Shown here piece after piece: positions 19,048-28,106 of a stretch of DNA of 64,000 nt (within the stretch, counting starts at the first letter, position 1; the number at the start of each line of letters is the position of its first letter). The notes under the pieces were generated by a model. It searched no databases. It was given only the letters and a program-made list of their open reading frames with translations, and was not told the origin of the DNA. The stretch comes from Aureibaculum algae (GTDB lineage Bacteria > Bacteroidota > Bacteroidia > Flavobacteriales > Flavobacteriaceae), in the NCBI RefSeq assembly GCF_006065315.1, contig NZ_CP040749.1:4672001-4736000 (forward strand), given 5' to 3'. The translations under genes were made by a program, and so were the position numbers.

Positions 19048-20757
19048 TTATTTCAATGATTTGATATAATTTTCGGTCTGCTTTTTCAGTTGTTCTTTAC
19101 TCTTATGTATGGCGTTTTTTAAATCTCCTTTTGAATCAGCTGCCATATCATTTAATGAGTCCATTGTTTTTTGATACCAATCGTTCCAAGCGGTAAGAAT
19201 TTCTATTTCCGTTGCAATAGTGTTACCATCCGCTAAGGATTTTTGAGACAATAAAAACTCATCTTTCAATCTTTTTTTAGCTCTTATATTGATATTTTCT
19301 AATTCTGCTAACGCTGTTTCGGAATCTGAATTTAATAGAACAAACGCACTTACTAAAGCTCCGGTACCCACATTTTTTAACGTTTCTTGAGACACCTTAT
19401 CTATTCTATCATTATCCGTATGGTAAAATTGATCTGTAAAATGCCACAAAAGCAATCCCGGAATATCAGCTTTTAAAAAGGGTGTATGATCGCTACCACC
19501 TTCAAATGGATTGGTACCCACATCCCATTTTGCAAATTTACCTTGTTCTTCAAAAACGTTAAGAATAAAGTCATTCAAATAATGTGGTTTCATGTCTTTT
19601 AACTTCAATGGTCTTCCTCCCCACTCGGTATGGGTATCCTTTCCACGAGTCCAAATTGCACTCGGATCTGGCATCTTTTCAATTAAAAAAGTACCTCCCG
19701 TCAAGGCCGTATTTTCGCCTACCATATCTAGACTTATTCCCCATTTTATATGAGAAGCTCTTAGACTATCTTCTTCAATATATCTTCGGGTAGAAACAAT
19801 TTCATCTCCCCATAAAAAAGTTAATGTTCTATCTAAATTTGCACTTTTATCATTAATAAATTGAGCAGCTATTTGTGCCATTTCTAACTGAACACCAACT
19901 CCAGTAGCATTATCGTTTGCACCCGGTTCTTGAATATGAGCACTAAAAACAAGTCTTTCTTTGGGTTTAAGAGCTCCCTTTATTTCAGCAACAACGGTCA
20001 ATTCTTCAGAATGATATATCTTTGTATTTATTTCAGCATGTACCTTTACATTGCCTTTACTTAAAGCCTTTTTCAAGGTCTCTTTCGCTTGATAAGACAA
20101 CGCCATACCCCAAAGGTTATTTTCGTTATACGGAATACTTCTAAACTGGATAGAGGTAACATTCTTTTCTGGTTGTAAATAATCAGGCATATTATAGGTT
20201 AGCATTCCTAAAACTCCTTTTTCCATAGCCAGTTTATAAACAGCGTAAGGGCTCATTTCTGCAAAAACTATTTTACCCTTTACATCCGTTTTTTCTAAAT
20301 CTTTTTTATCTTTTATATAAACTACCTCTCCAATAACTCCACCTTTTGGTGTTGAAGGAGAATTTAAATAGGTCATATTTCTATTGGAAGTCGATTCTAG
20401 CAATGGCAATTTTTCCCCTTTAATAGTTAAACGAGCATCAACAGGTTCCCAAGTAGGGTTTTTAAGTGGTCTTTTTTCAACTCTGTAGATTAACCTATCC
20501 ATTTCATTGGCATCCTCTTCTAAAACATAACCTGCTTTTTCTAAGGTTTCGGTAATATGATAAACACTTTCATTGAACCCTTTATTACCAACCACACGCC
20601 AATATTGCTCTACAAAAGCAGTGGTTTTATAGGCTTGATCGCCAGTAAATTCAGCCCTCACCAATGAGAAATATTCTGAAGTCTTATCATTTGAATTTTG
20701 AGCAGTACTAATTGCAAAGAACAATACAGCAACGTAAAAAATAAATTTTTTAAACAT
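19048..20757 (-). CDS. Secreted M28-family zinc peptidase
   Basis: Started at ATG ending at 20757, giving a signal peptide (MFKKFIFYVAVLFFAISTAQ); a longer frame to 20802 would hide it. About 569 residues. The zinc ligands of family M28 can be seen in order: FSAHIQEPGANDN (His and Asp), FLWGDEIVS (Glu), SLDMVGE (Asp) and GGSDHTPF (His). An inserted PA-like domain precedes the catalytic domain (about 130-240). It probably works as an aminopeptidase or carboxypeptidase in the periplasm or outside the cell. The C-terminus is helical and charged. The DUF6973-like lipoprotein gene follows after one base. Confidence 0.85.
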   Translation of the reverse strand: MFKKFIFYVAVLFFAISTAQNSNDKTSEYFSLVRAEFTGDQAYKTTAFVEQYWRVVGNKGFNESVYHITETLEKAGYVLEEDANEMDRLIYRVEKRPLKNPTWEPVDARLTIKGEKLPLLESTSNRNMTYLNSPSTPKGGVIGEVVYIKDKKDLEKTDVKGKIVFAEMSPYAVYKLAMEKGVLGMLTYNMPDYLQPEKNVTSIQFRSIPYNENNLWGMALSYQAKETLKKALSKGNVKVHAEINTKIYHSEELTVVAEIKGALKPKERLVFSAHIQEPGANDNATGVGVQLEMAQIAAQFINDKSANLDRTLTFLWGDEIVSTRRYIEEDSLRASHIKWGISLDMVGENTALTGGTFLIEKMPDPSAIWTRGKDTHTEWGGRPLKLKDMKPHYLNDFILNVFEEQGKFAKWDVGTNPFEGGSDHTPFLKADIPGLLLWHFTDQFYHTDNDRIDKVSQETLKNVGTGALVSAFVLLNSDSETALAELENINIRAKKRLKDEFLLSQKSLADGNTIATEIEILTAWNDWYQKTMDSLNDMAADSKGDLKNAIHKSKEQLKKQTENYIKSLK

Positions 20758-20826
20758 AATATAAATTAATAACCGAAAACTACTAAATAAATATGAATTC
20801 AACAGCTAATACTCTCTAAGATTTAA

Positions 20827-20834
20827 TAAATTTG
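20827..20834 (+). promoter_or_regulatory. Candidate -7 promoter box for the Xaa-Pro aminopeptidase gene
   Basis: TAAATTTG matches the Bacteroidetes -7 consensus TAnnTTTG and lies 26 bases before the start codon. No clear TTG box stands 19-20 bases upstream, so this is a partial match only. Confidence 0.4.
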
Positions 20835-20860
20835 TAAGACTAATGTGAAAAAACAAGACC

Positions 20861-22153
20861 ATGAAATACCATCTTATTGACAATACTCTTTTTATAAAAA
20901 ACCGTAAAAATTTCATGGCTCAGATGAGGCCGAGTAGTTTAGCCGTATTTAATTCTAATGATATTTATCCGATAAGTGCAGATAGCACAATTCCTTTTGA
21001 ACAACATCGTGATATTTTCTACTTAAGTGGAGTAGATCAAGAAGAAAGTATTTTAGTACTGTTTCCTGATTGCCCGAAAGAAAAGCATAGAGAAATTCTC
21101 TTCTTAAAAGAAACGAATGAACATATTGCCATTTGGGAAGGTGAAAAACTAACCAAAGAAGCCGCTTTTAAAACCAGTGGAATTAAAACTGTTTACTGGT
21201 TGCAAGACATGGAAAAAGTGCTCTTTGAATTAATGACTCAATGTGATACCGTTTATATTAACACCAATGAGCATTATCGTGCTTCTGTTGAAACCGAAAC
21301 ACGTGAAGACCGCTTTACAAAATGGTTAAAAGATAAATACCCAGCTCATAGTGTAGCTAAGAGCAACCCTATTTTACAACGCTTACGCTCTGTAAAAGAT
21401 CAAATTGAAATAGACCTAATTCAGCAAGCTTGTGATATTACGAATAAGGGATTTAGACGCGTACTAAATTTTGTAAATCCCGGTGTTTGGGAATATGAAA
21501 TTGAGGCTGAATTTATGCACGAATTTTTAATAAACAGATCTAAAGGTTTTGCCTATACACCAATTATTGGTTCTGGAAATAATGCAAACGTATTGCATTA
21601 TATTGAAAACAACCAACAATGCAAAGCGGGCGAATTAATCTTAATTGATGCCGGTGCTGAATATGCAAATTACGCTAGTGACATGACACGTACCATACCT
21701 GTTTCTGGAAGATTTAGCAAAAGACAAAAAGAAGTTTACAACGCAGTAAATCGTGTTAAAAATGCAGCCACAAAAATGTTAATCCCAGGAACTGACTGGG
21801 CTGAATATCATGTAGAAGTAGGTAAAATTATGACGTCAGAATTACTTGGTTTAAATTTATTGGACAAAGCTGATGTTCAAAATGAAGATCCGGACTGGCC
21901 TGCTTATAAAAAATATTTTATGCATGGTACTTCTCATCATATGGGATTAGACACACATGATTATGGTATTTTAACAGAACCCATGCAAGCCAATATGGTT
22001 TTTACGGTAGAGCCAGGTATTTATATTCCTGATGAAGGTTTTGGTATTAGAATAGAAGATGATGTTGTAATTCAAGAAAAAGGCGAACCTTTTAATTTAA
22101 TGAGAAATATCCCTATTGAAGTTGATGAAATTGAAGCGTTGATGAATAAATAG
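20861..22153 (+). CDS. pepP: Xaa-Pro aminopeptidase (M24B)
   Basis: A 430-residue cytoplasmic enzyme that removes the N-terminal residue before proline. An AMP_N domain occupies about 1-140 (IPFEQHRDIFYLSGVDQEES), followed by the pita-bread fold. The five dinuclear-metal ligands are visible: Asp in LIDAGAEY, Asp in ASDMTRTIP, His in MHGTSHHMGLD, Glu in TVEPGIYIP and Glu in IRIEDDVV. The length agrees with PepP of other bacteria (about 430-440). It has no signal peptide. It is divergent from the M28 peptidase gene, with about 100 bases between the chosen start codons. Confidence 0.92.
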   Translation: MKYHLIDNTLFIKNRKNFMAQMRPSSLAVFNSNDIYPISADSTIPFEQHRDIFYLSGVDQEESILVLFPDCPKEKHREILFLKETNEHIAIWEGEKLTKEAAFKTSGIKTVYWLQDMEKVLFELMTQCDTVYINTNEHYRASVETETREDRFTKWLKDKYPAHSVAKSNPILQRLRSVKDQIEIDLIQQACDITNKGFRRVLNFVNPGVWEYEIEAEFMHEFLINRSKGFAYTPIIGSGNNANVLHYIENNQQCKAGELILIDAGAEYANYASDMTRTIPVSGRFSKRQKEVYNAVNRVKNAATKMLIPGTDWAEYHVEVGKIMTSELLGLNLLDKADVQNEDPDWPAYKKYFMHGTSHHMGLDTHDYGILTEPMQANMVFTVEPGIYIPDEGFGIRIEDDVVIQEKGEPFNLMRNIPIEVDEIEALMNK

Positions 22154-22275
22154 GAAGCTTATACATACCTGTTTGGTAGTACCATAACTATTTAAAATTA
22201 TAGCTTAGTTTTTTTGTAGTGCATTATAACTGATGAAATAGAGTAAAACCTTTTTCTAAGAAAAAATTCTTAACC

Positions 22276-24705
22276 ATGAGTAAAACCCTGATTTCACTTA
22301 TTTTAATATGTCTTTATATTCCTATTTCAATAGCACAAACACGCTCTGTAATAGAACTTGACAAAGGTTGGAAATTCCAAAAAGGAGAGAACAGCCAAGC
22401 GTATCAAAAGGACTTTAATGACGCTAAATGGCAAGATATAACTGTTCCTCACGATTGGGCAATTTACGGTCCATTTGATAAAGAAATTGATAAACAAACT
22501 GTTGCAATTGAACAGAACGGAGAAAAAGTAGCTACTGAAAAAACGGGTAGAACGGGAGCCTTACCTTATGTAGGGACAGCCTGGTATAGAAACGAATTTA
22601 CACTTCCTCAATATAAATTAGGACAGAAAGTTCTCATTGCTTTTGAAGGAGCTATGAGTGAACCTAAGGTTTTTTTAAATGGTAAAAAAGTAGGCGAATG
22701 GGCGTATGGGTATAGCTATTTTTACTTTGATATAACTGATGACTTTATCGCTAACCAAACGAATGTATTAGCCGTTGAATTATCAAATCTAGGTTCATCT
22801 TCCAGATGGTATCCCGGAGCAGGTTTATATCGTAAAGTGCAACTTATTGTTAAAAATGAACAAAGTATTCATCACTGGGGTACTACTATAACCACACCTG
22901 TTATTTCAAAAGAAATGGCTAAGGTTAACATTAAAACAAAGGTCACAGGTAAAAATTTAAACGTAGTTACTTATATTTTAAACGCTCATAAAGATACCGT
23001 TGCTACCAATAAAACGGATGCTATTTTCGGCAATGAATTTGAACAAAATATAGCGGTAGTACATCCTAAATTATGGAGCCCTGAACGTCCTTATTTATAC
23101 ACAGCCATTTCACAATTATACGAAGGCAAGACCCTTAAAGATGAAATTGAAACCCGTTTTGGTATTCGTGAAATAAAGTACGAAGCCAACAAAGGATTTA
23201 GCTTAAATGGCAAGGTCAGAAAATTTAAAGGGGTTTGTTTACATCATGACTTGGGACCCTTAGGTACCGCAGTGAATAAATCTGCTTTACGAAGACAATT
23301 GCAGATTTTGAAGGATATGGGTGTTGATGCTATCCGCAGTTCTCACAATATGCCATCTATAGAACAATTGGAATTATGTGATGAAATGGGACTTATGTTC
23401 TTAGCAGAAAGTTTCGATGAATGGGCAAAACCAAAAGTTGAAAATGGATACAACCGTTTTTTCGAAGCATATGCTGAAAAAGACGTAGTCAATTTAATTC
23501 ATGCTACGCGTAATCATCCTAGTATTATCATGTGGAGTGCAGGCAATGAAGTGCCAGATCAATGGGGTTCAGAAGGCGTAAAAAGAGCGAAATGGCTACA
23601 AGACATATTTCATAGAGAAGATCCTACACGACCTGTAACAGTAGGAATGGACCAAGTGCAATCTGTTATGGAAAATGGATTTGGAGCTTTATTAGATATC
23701 CCAGGACTTAATTATAGATTACCATTATATGAAGAAGCCTATGAAAAATTTCCGCAGGGTTTTATTTTAGGTTCCGAAACGGCTTCGACTGTAAGTTCAA
23801 GGGGAATTTACAAATTTCCGGTTGTACAAGCTAAAATGAAACAGTATGACGATTTTCAAAGCTCGTCTTATGATTTAGAAGCGTGCAGTTGGTCTAATAT
23901 TCCTGATTTAGATTTTGAATTACAAGACGATAAACCTTGGGTTATTGGTGAATTTGTTTGGACAGGATTTGATTATTTAGGAGAACCTACACCTTATGAC
24001 GACCAATGGCCTTCACGCAGTTCTTATTTTGGAATTTGCGATTTAGCAGGCATTCCGAAAGACAGATACTATCTTTATAGAAGCCGATGGAATACAGAAG
24101 ACGAAACTTTACATATTTTACCGCATTGGAATTGGAAAGGACGTGAAGGTGAAATTACACCCGTATTTGTTTACACCAATTACGACAGTGCTGAACTTTT
24201 TGTTAATGGAAAAAGTATGGGCATTCAAAAAAAGAATAAGACAACCCCTCAAAATCGGTATCGATTAATGTGGATGGATGTGACCTATGAACCCGGTACC
24301 TTAAAAGTTGTTGCTTTTGACAAAAATGGAAATCCTGTAGCAGAAAAAGAAATCCACACGGCAGAAAAACCTTATAAAATTGTTTTGGATGCTGATAGAA
24401 AAACATTAAAATCCAATGGAAAAGATTTGGCTTTTATTACCGTTTCTGTAGTTGATAAAAATGGTATTCCTTGCCCTACTGCCACCAATCAATTAAACTT
24501 TAAGGTGAAAGGTAACGGTTTTTACAAAGCCGCTGCCAACGGTGATGCTACTTCACTAGAGCTATTTCACTTACCAACCATGAAATTATTTAGCGGTAAA
24601 TTAGTTGTAATCGTCTCTTCTAAAGAAGAAGCCGGTACAATAAAATTATCGGTTCGTGGTAAAGGTTTAAAAAGTGGAACAATTGAATTGAAATCCACTG
24701 ATTAA
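22276..24705 (+). CDS. Secreted GH2 beta-galactosidase-like glycosidase
   Basis: An 809-residue exported enzyme (signal ending ISIAQ). Domain order is GH2 sugar-binding (about 25-190), immunoglobulin-like (about 195-295), TIM barrel (about 300-600) and a DUF4982-type domain (about 620-690) plus a C-terminal Ig-like region. The acid/base Glu is in WSAGNEVPDQW and the nucleophile Glu is in VIGEFVWTGFDY. The early FKGVCLHHDLGPLG and DAIRSSHNMPS motifs fit the family. It is expected to cleave beta-galactosides or related plant or algal glycans in the periplasm. No SusCD pair or other glycosidase lies beside it, so it is not obviously in a utilisation locus. Confidence 0.88.
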   Translation: MSKTLISLILICLYIPISIAQTRSVIELDKGWKFQKGENSQAYQKDFNDAKWQDITVPHDWAIYGPFDKEIDKQTVAIEQNGEKVATEKTGRTGALPYVGTAWYRNEFTLPQYKLGQKVLIAFEGAMSEPKVFLNGKKVGEWAYGYSYFYFDITDDFIANQTNVLAVELSNLGSSSRWYPGAGLYRKVQLIVKNEQSIHHWGTTITTPVISKEMAKVNIKTKVTGKNLNVVTYILNAHKDTVATNKTDAIFGNEFEQNIAVVHPKLWSPERPYLYTAISQLYEGKTLKDEIETRFGIREIKYEANKGFSLNGKVRKFKGVCLHHDLGPLGTAVNKSALRRQLQILKDMGVDAIRSSHNMPSIEQLELCDEMGLMFLAESFDEWAKPKVENGYNRFFEAYAEKDVVNLIHATRNHPSIIMWSAGNEVPDQWGSEGVKRAKWLQDIFHREDPTRPVTVGMDQVQSVMENGFGALLDIPGLNYRLPLYEEAYEKFPQGFILGSETASTVSSRGIYKFPVVQAKMKQYDDFQSSSYDLEACSWSNIPDLDFELQDDKPWVIGEFVWTGFDYLGEPTPYDDQWPSRSSYFGICDLAGIPKDRYYLYRSRWNTEDETLHILPHWNWKGREGEITPVFVYTNYDSAELFVNGKSMGIQKKNKTTPQNRYRLMWMDVTYEPGTLKVVAFDKNGNPVAEKEIHTAEKPYKIVLDADRKTLKSNGKDLAFITVSVVDKNGIPCPTATNQLNFKVKGNGFYKAAANGDATSLELFHLPTMKLFSGKLVVIVSSKEEAGTIKLSVRGKGLKSGTIELKSTD

Positions 24706-24723
24706 CTTTAAGTAACAAGTCAT

Positions 24724-25866
24724 TTAAACCTCCCCATAAACACGCTTAATAAATGCACCATTTAAAAAGGTTTTAGCTTCTAACTCACTTTGGAGCGTAA
24801 TGCCTTTTATTTTATTTTCTAACAACCATTGAATAGATTGCACTAAAGGTGCCGCTGTGGTCGTCTGAATTGCTCTAAGCAAATGTTTACCTACCTTTTG
24901 AGGTTTTATATTTTTAGCAACTTCATGTCGACGTAAAACACCGTTTGTGTCTTTTCCTTCTACTGCGGCATAAATAACAATCTGATCATCTTCTATATTT
25001 GGGATTTTGGCTAACATAATTTCTTGTAAATCAGCAATTAAAGTGTACTTGTTTTTTAGCTCTTTCAATTGTGTATCTACCCAGTGGTAATGGCCTGGAT
25101 GACGTAAAGTTTTATAATCTAATTTACGTACTTTTCCACTTAGGGCATCTGGCAAATCAGCAGCTCCATCAGAAGTCAAATCTTCCTCATAGGAAATGCC
25201 ATCAATAATGATCGTTGCTCGTTCTGATAAAGCAGGAATTGTAGCCTTTTTATAATCACGAATTACTACACAATCTTTTATGTATTCTGTAGCCACGCCA
25301 ATAGGACTCCAAGTAAAACCATAGAAATGTGGTGCCACTGCATTTTTAGTTAGAGCACCTACTTTAAACTCTAATATATCAACCTTTTCAACATGATACT
25401 GTTTGCAAAACTCTTGAAACATATAATTGGCCAAGACATCAATATACCCAGGAGCCAATCCTGTTTGCAAGACAAAACCTGTATCGGCATTTTGGGCGAG
25501 ATCCATAATTTGATTGGTTTCAGCTACATATTCGGTAAGGTTCGCATAATTAAGCTTATAATCTTTCGCAAAACCAGCCATTTTTGGAGCCAATTTACCT
25601 GGCAAACAATCTAAAAGAGCATCTCCTTTACTAAAAATGCTAATCATCTCCTTGGTAACTTCATCTGAACTCAGATGAAAAGGAATTATTTCACACTTTT
25701 TTGTTGTACCATTTTCTATCCACTTTGCTACTTTTTGAGCTTTAGCTAAGGTTCTATTTCCTATATAAATTGTAGGTGTTATCGTGCTCCACTCTGCTAA
25801 TATAAGTCCGGCAGCCTTTGCTATACCACCCGCTCCGGCAATAATGATATTAAAATGAGTTTTCAT
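24724..25866 (-). CDS. Saccharopine dehydrogenase-like oxidoreductase
   Basis: A 380-residue cytoplasmic protein with an N-terminal Rossmann fold (IIIAGAGGIAKAAG, then YIGNRTLAKAQ) and a C-terminal saccharopine dehydrogenase-like catalytic domain (TGLAPGYIDVLANYM). Saccharopine dehydrogenases act on alpha-aminoadipate/lysine intermediates with NAD(P), but members of this superfamily also serve in polyamine and other amino-acid pathways. No lysine catabolism genes are adjacent, so the substrate is open. It converges with the galactosidase gene, with 18 bases between them. Confidence 0.75.
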   Translation of the reverse strand: MKTHFNIIIAGAGGIAKAAGLILAEWSTITPTIYIGNRTLAKAQKVAKWIENGTTKKCEIIPFHLSSDEVTKEMISIFSKGDALLDCLPGKLAPKMAGFAKDYKLNYANLTEYVAETNQIMDLAQNADTGFVLQTGLAPGYIDVLANYMFQEFCKQYHVEKVDILEFKVGALTKNAVAPHFYGFTWSPIGVATEYIKDCVVIRDYKKATIPALSERATIIIDGISYEEDLTSDGAADLPDALSGKVRKLDYKTLRHPGHYHWVDTQLKELKNKYTLIADLQEIMLAKIPNIEDDQIVIYAAVEGKDTNGVLRRHEVAKNIKPQKVGKHLLRAIQTTTAAPLVQSIQWLLENKIKGITLQSELEAKTFLNGAFIKRVYGEV

Positions 25867-25978
25867 AATTCGAAGTAATTAAGAATTACATTAAAGATAA
25901 GCATAATCTTTCAAATTTACATTTTAGAACCCTCAAAAAAGTAAACCTTTGAATCTTAAAATATTGACCTTAAAATTA

Positions 25979-25995
25979 ATTGTATACTATACAAT
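25979..25995. promoter_or_regulatory. 17-base palindrome upstream of a secreted-protein gene
   Basis: ATTGTATA and TATACAAT are perfect complementary arms around a single central C. The site lies 51 bases before the TTG start at 26047, in the gap between divergently read genes. It has the size and symmetry of an operator for a dimeric regulator. Which regulator is unknown. Confidence 0.5.
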
Positions 25996-26046
25996 AAAAT
26001 CTTTCGTTTGTGCGTTAAATATATATAATCGCTAAACATTTATTTA

Positions 26047-26694
26047 TTGCATAAAATTACTTCAATAATAAGTATTAAACTCGTTAATTTCACATTGCTG
26101 ATACTTCTCATAACAGCAACTCAGATTGGTTATGCACAAGCTGAAAAGAAAATTGGAGACATTAACGCACTCAAAGAACCCAGTATTGAAGAATATGAGC
26201 AACTTGTTTTTGAAGCTACCCAATACCTTCTCAGCAACCCAGTTAACGAGAAATCAGCCAAATTTGTAAGCTCCTCAAAAATTGTTTGTTTTTGGATGAA
26301 TCAAGATACCGGTTATGGCATTCCGCTAGGAGGAAATTTCTATTATAAACTGAGAAACACAGACAACCAGCAGTATTTTTATGCAGTAAGTATTGTAAAC
26401 TACCTCTTAGATCAAAAAATTAATCACAATCGTATTTTACCATGTATTGCAATTGAAGGAGAAACTTATAAGCATCAAGAAGATGTAAAAGAAGTACGTC
26501 TTAAAGCCGCCGAAATATTTTTAGGCTTCGCTAAGAAACCTAAAAATAAAATAAAATTAACAATTCGGTCTAAAAAGTATCTTAAATTCTATAGAAAAGG
26601 GACACTGAACGAAAAGTTTCAAGAAGAACTGGACGAATTACCTACCAAAAAAGACGTTGCCTCTCCGTTTATTACCTCAGTGCGTCCAAACTAA
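26047..26694 (+). CDS. Secreted protein of unknown function
   Basis: A 215-residue protein starting at TTG, because no in-frame ATG precedes the signal peptide (hydrophobic stretch VNFTLLILLITATQIGYAQA). I do not recognise the mature part. It is mixed alpha/beta with two segments of note, VCFWMNQDTGYGIPLGGNFY and YAVSIVNYLLDQKIN, and a basic C-terminal third (KNKIKLTIRSKKYLKFYRKG). It sits between the saccharopine dehydrogenase-like gene and the arsenic operon, preceded by a 17-base palindrome, so it may be regulated separately. Nothing ties it to arsenic. Confidence 0.65.
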   Translation: MHKITSIISIKLVNFTLLILLITATQIGYAQAEKKIGDINALKEPSIEEYEQLVFEATQYLLSNPVNEKSAKFVSSSKIVCFWMNQDTGYGIPLGGNFYYKLRNTDNQQYFYAVSIVNYLLDQKINHNRILPCIAIEGETYKHQEDVKEVRLKAAEIFLGFAKKPKNKIKLTIRSKKYLKFYRKGTLNEKFQEELDELPTKKDVASPFITSVRPN

Positions 26695-26767
26695 TTCTAG
26701 TTACTAGAATCACAAATTCAATTCGTACTCAAAACCTAATCCATAAAAAATATTTACTGAAAAATAA

Positions 26768-26797
26768 TTGCTGTTTTAATTATTAATCGTAATATTG
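26768..26797 (+). promoter_or_regulatory. Arsenic operon promoter with overlapping inverted repeat
   Basis: TTG at 26768-26770, then 19 bases, then TAATATTG at 26790-26797 fit the Bacteroidetes promoter pattern with one mismatch in the -7 box. The inverted repeat TATTA-N4-TAATA (26781-26794) overlaps the -7 box, 28 bases before the arsR start. A repressor bound there would block transcription, as expected of an ArsR autoregulatory operator. The assignment is inference from position. Confidence 0.6.
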
Positions 26798-26821
26798 CAA
26801 TGAACAAATTAAACAACTAAA

Positions 26822-27151
26822 ATGGGAGTATCTAAAACCGAAATGTTTACAGATTCACAAAATGAAATTGCCTTATTTGCCAAAGCCTTTGGCCATCCGG
26901 CAAGGGTTGCTATTTTACAATACCTTTTTAAATTAAACGCATGTGTTTGTGGTGATTTGGTAAGCGAAATCGGATTGGCTCAACCTACTATATCTCAACA
27001 TTTAAAAGAGTTGAAGCATTTAGGTTTAATAAAAGGAAACGTAGAAGGAACTAGTGTTTGTTATTGTATTGATACCAACAACTGGACTAAAATGAAAAAA
27101 TTGATGTCTGAATTTTTAGATCAAGATATTACAAAAGAAAATTGTTGTTAA
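26822..27151 (+). CDS. arsR: ArsR-family arsenic-responsive repressor
   Basis: A 109-residue winged-helix regulator (FGHPARVAILQYL, then the recognition helix LAQPTISQHLKELKHLGLI). The arsenite-binding cysteine pair of the ArsR type is seen in ACVCGDLV. The C-terminus ends in ENCC, so an extra vicinal cysteine pair is present. In this family, binding of As(III) releases the repressor from DNA. It is the first gene of the arsenic operon, 27 bases before arsM, and a palindrome overlaps its own promoter. Confidence 0.92.
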   Translation: MGVSKTEMFTDSQNEIALFAKAFGHPARVAILQYLFKLNACVCGDLVSEIGLAQPTISQHLKELKHLGLIKGNVEGTSVCYCIDTNNWTKMKKLMSEFLDQDITKENCC

Positions 27152-27178
27152 TATGAGATTATTATAAAATTTTAAAAA

Positions 27179-28063
27179 ATGAAAAACGAACAAGAATTAA
27201 AAAACATTGTTAAAGATCGTTATTCAAAAATAGCCGAACAAGGCAAAGCTGAAAACGCTGCATCATGTTGTGGTGCCACTACACCATCAAACAAAGTATA
27301 CAATATTATGATGGATGACTATTCTGAAACCGATGGCTATAATGAAGATGCTGATTTAGGTTTAGGATGTGGATTACCAACACAATTCGCAAAAATTAAT
27401 GCCGGAGATACCGTAATCGATTTAGGTTCTGGTGCCGGTAATGATTGTTTTGTAGCTCGACATGAAACAGGTGCCGAAGGAAAGGTAATTGGTATTGATT
27501 TTACACCAATTATGATTGATAAAGCGAGAATAAATGCAGAAAAGCTCGGATACAACAATGTTGAATTTAGAATGGGTGATATTGACGATATGCCCGTAAG
27601 TAATAACATAGCTGATGTTGTTGTTAGCAATTGCGTATTAAATCTTGTGCCTAATAAAGAAAAAGTGATTGCAGAAATGTACAGAGTGCTAAAACCAAAT
27701 GGTCATTTTAGTGTTTCTGATATTGTTTTAGTGGGTAATTTACCTGAAGCCTTAAAAGAAGATGCCGAAATGTATGCAGGTTGTGTTGCTGGTGCCATTC
27801 AAAAATCAGACTACCTGCAATTAATAGAAGCACAAGGATTTCAAAATGTACAAATCCAAAAAGAAAAACCCATCGTTATTCCAGATGATATCTTAAGTAA
27901 ATATCTATCTGAAGAAGAGGTAAAAACATTTAACCAAAAAGCAGTAGGCATTTTTAGCATTACGGTTTATGGAGAAAAGCCTGGATCAAAAGAAGAAAAA
28001 CCAAAATTAAAATTCTCTGAAATTGAAGGTGAATCTTGTTCTCCAAACAGCGGTTGCTGTTAA
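27179..28063 (+). CDS. arsM: Arsenite S-adenosylmethionine methyltransferase
   Basis: A 294-residue cytoplasmic enzyme that methylates As(III) with SAM. The SAM motif is VIDLGSGAGNDCFVARHE (about 80-97). The cysteines expected of ArsM are seen in GLGCGLP, VVSNCVLN and YAGCVAGA, and there is an early CCGATT. The C-terminus carries an extra SCSPNSGCC tail, close in form to the tail of the next gene product. Length and motif order fit ArsM of Bacteroidetes. It is the second gene of the operon. Confidence 0.93.
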   Translation: MKNEQELKNIVKDRYSKIAEQGKAENAASCCGATTPSNKVYNIMMDDYSETDGYNEDADLGLGCGLPTQFAKINAGDTVIDLGSGAGNDCFVARHETGAEGKVIGIDFTPIMIDKARINAEKLGYNNVEFRMGDIDDMPVSNNIADVVVSNCVLNLVPNKEKVIAEMYRVLKPNGHFSVSDIVLVGNLPEALKEDAEMYAGCVAGAIQKSDYLQLIEAQGFQNVQIQKEKPIVIPDDILSKYLSEEEVKTFNQKAVGIFSITVYGEKPGSKEEKPKLKFSEIEGESCSPNSGCC

Positions 28064-28106
28064 TTTTAAAACTTGATTTAATAAAACACAAACACACACT
28101 AAAAAT

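Noticed and set aside
26010..26046. TCGCTAAAC near 26030 resembling the array repeat
   Set aside because: Only the short 5' arm matches. No paired 3' arm, no AATTTT/AAAATT tier and no fixed promoter spacing.
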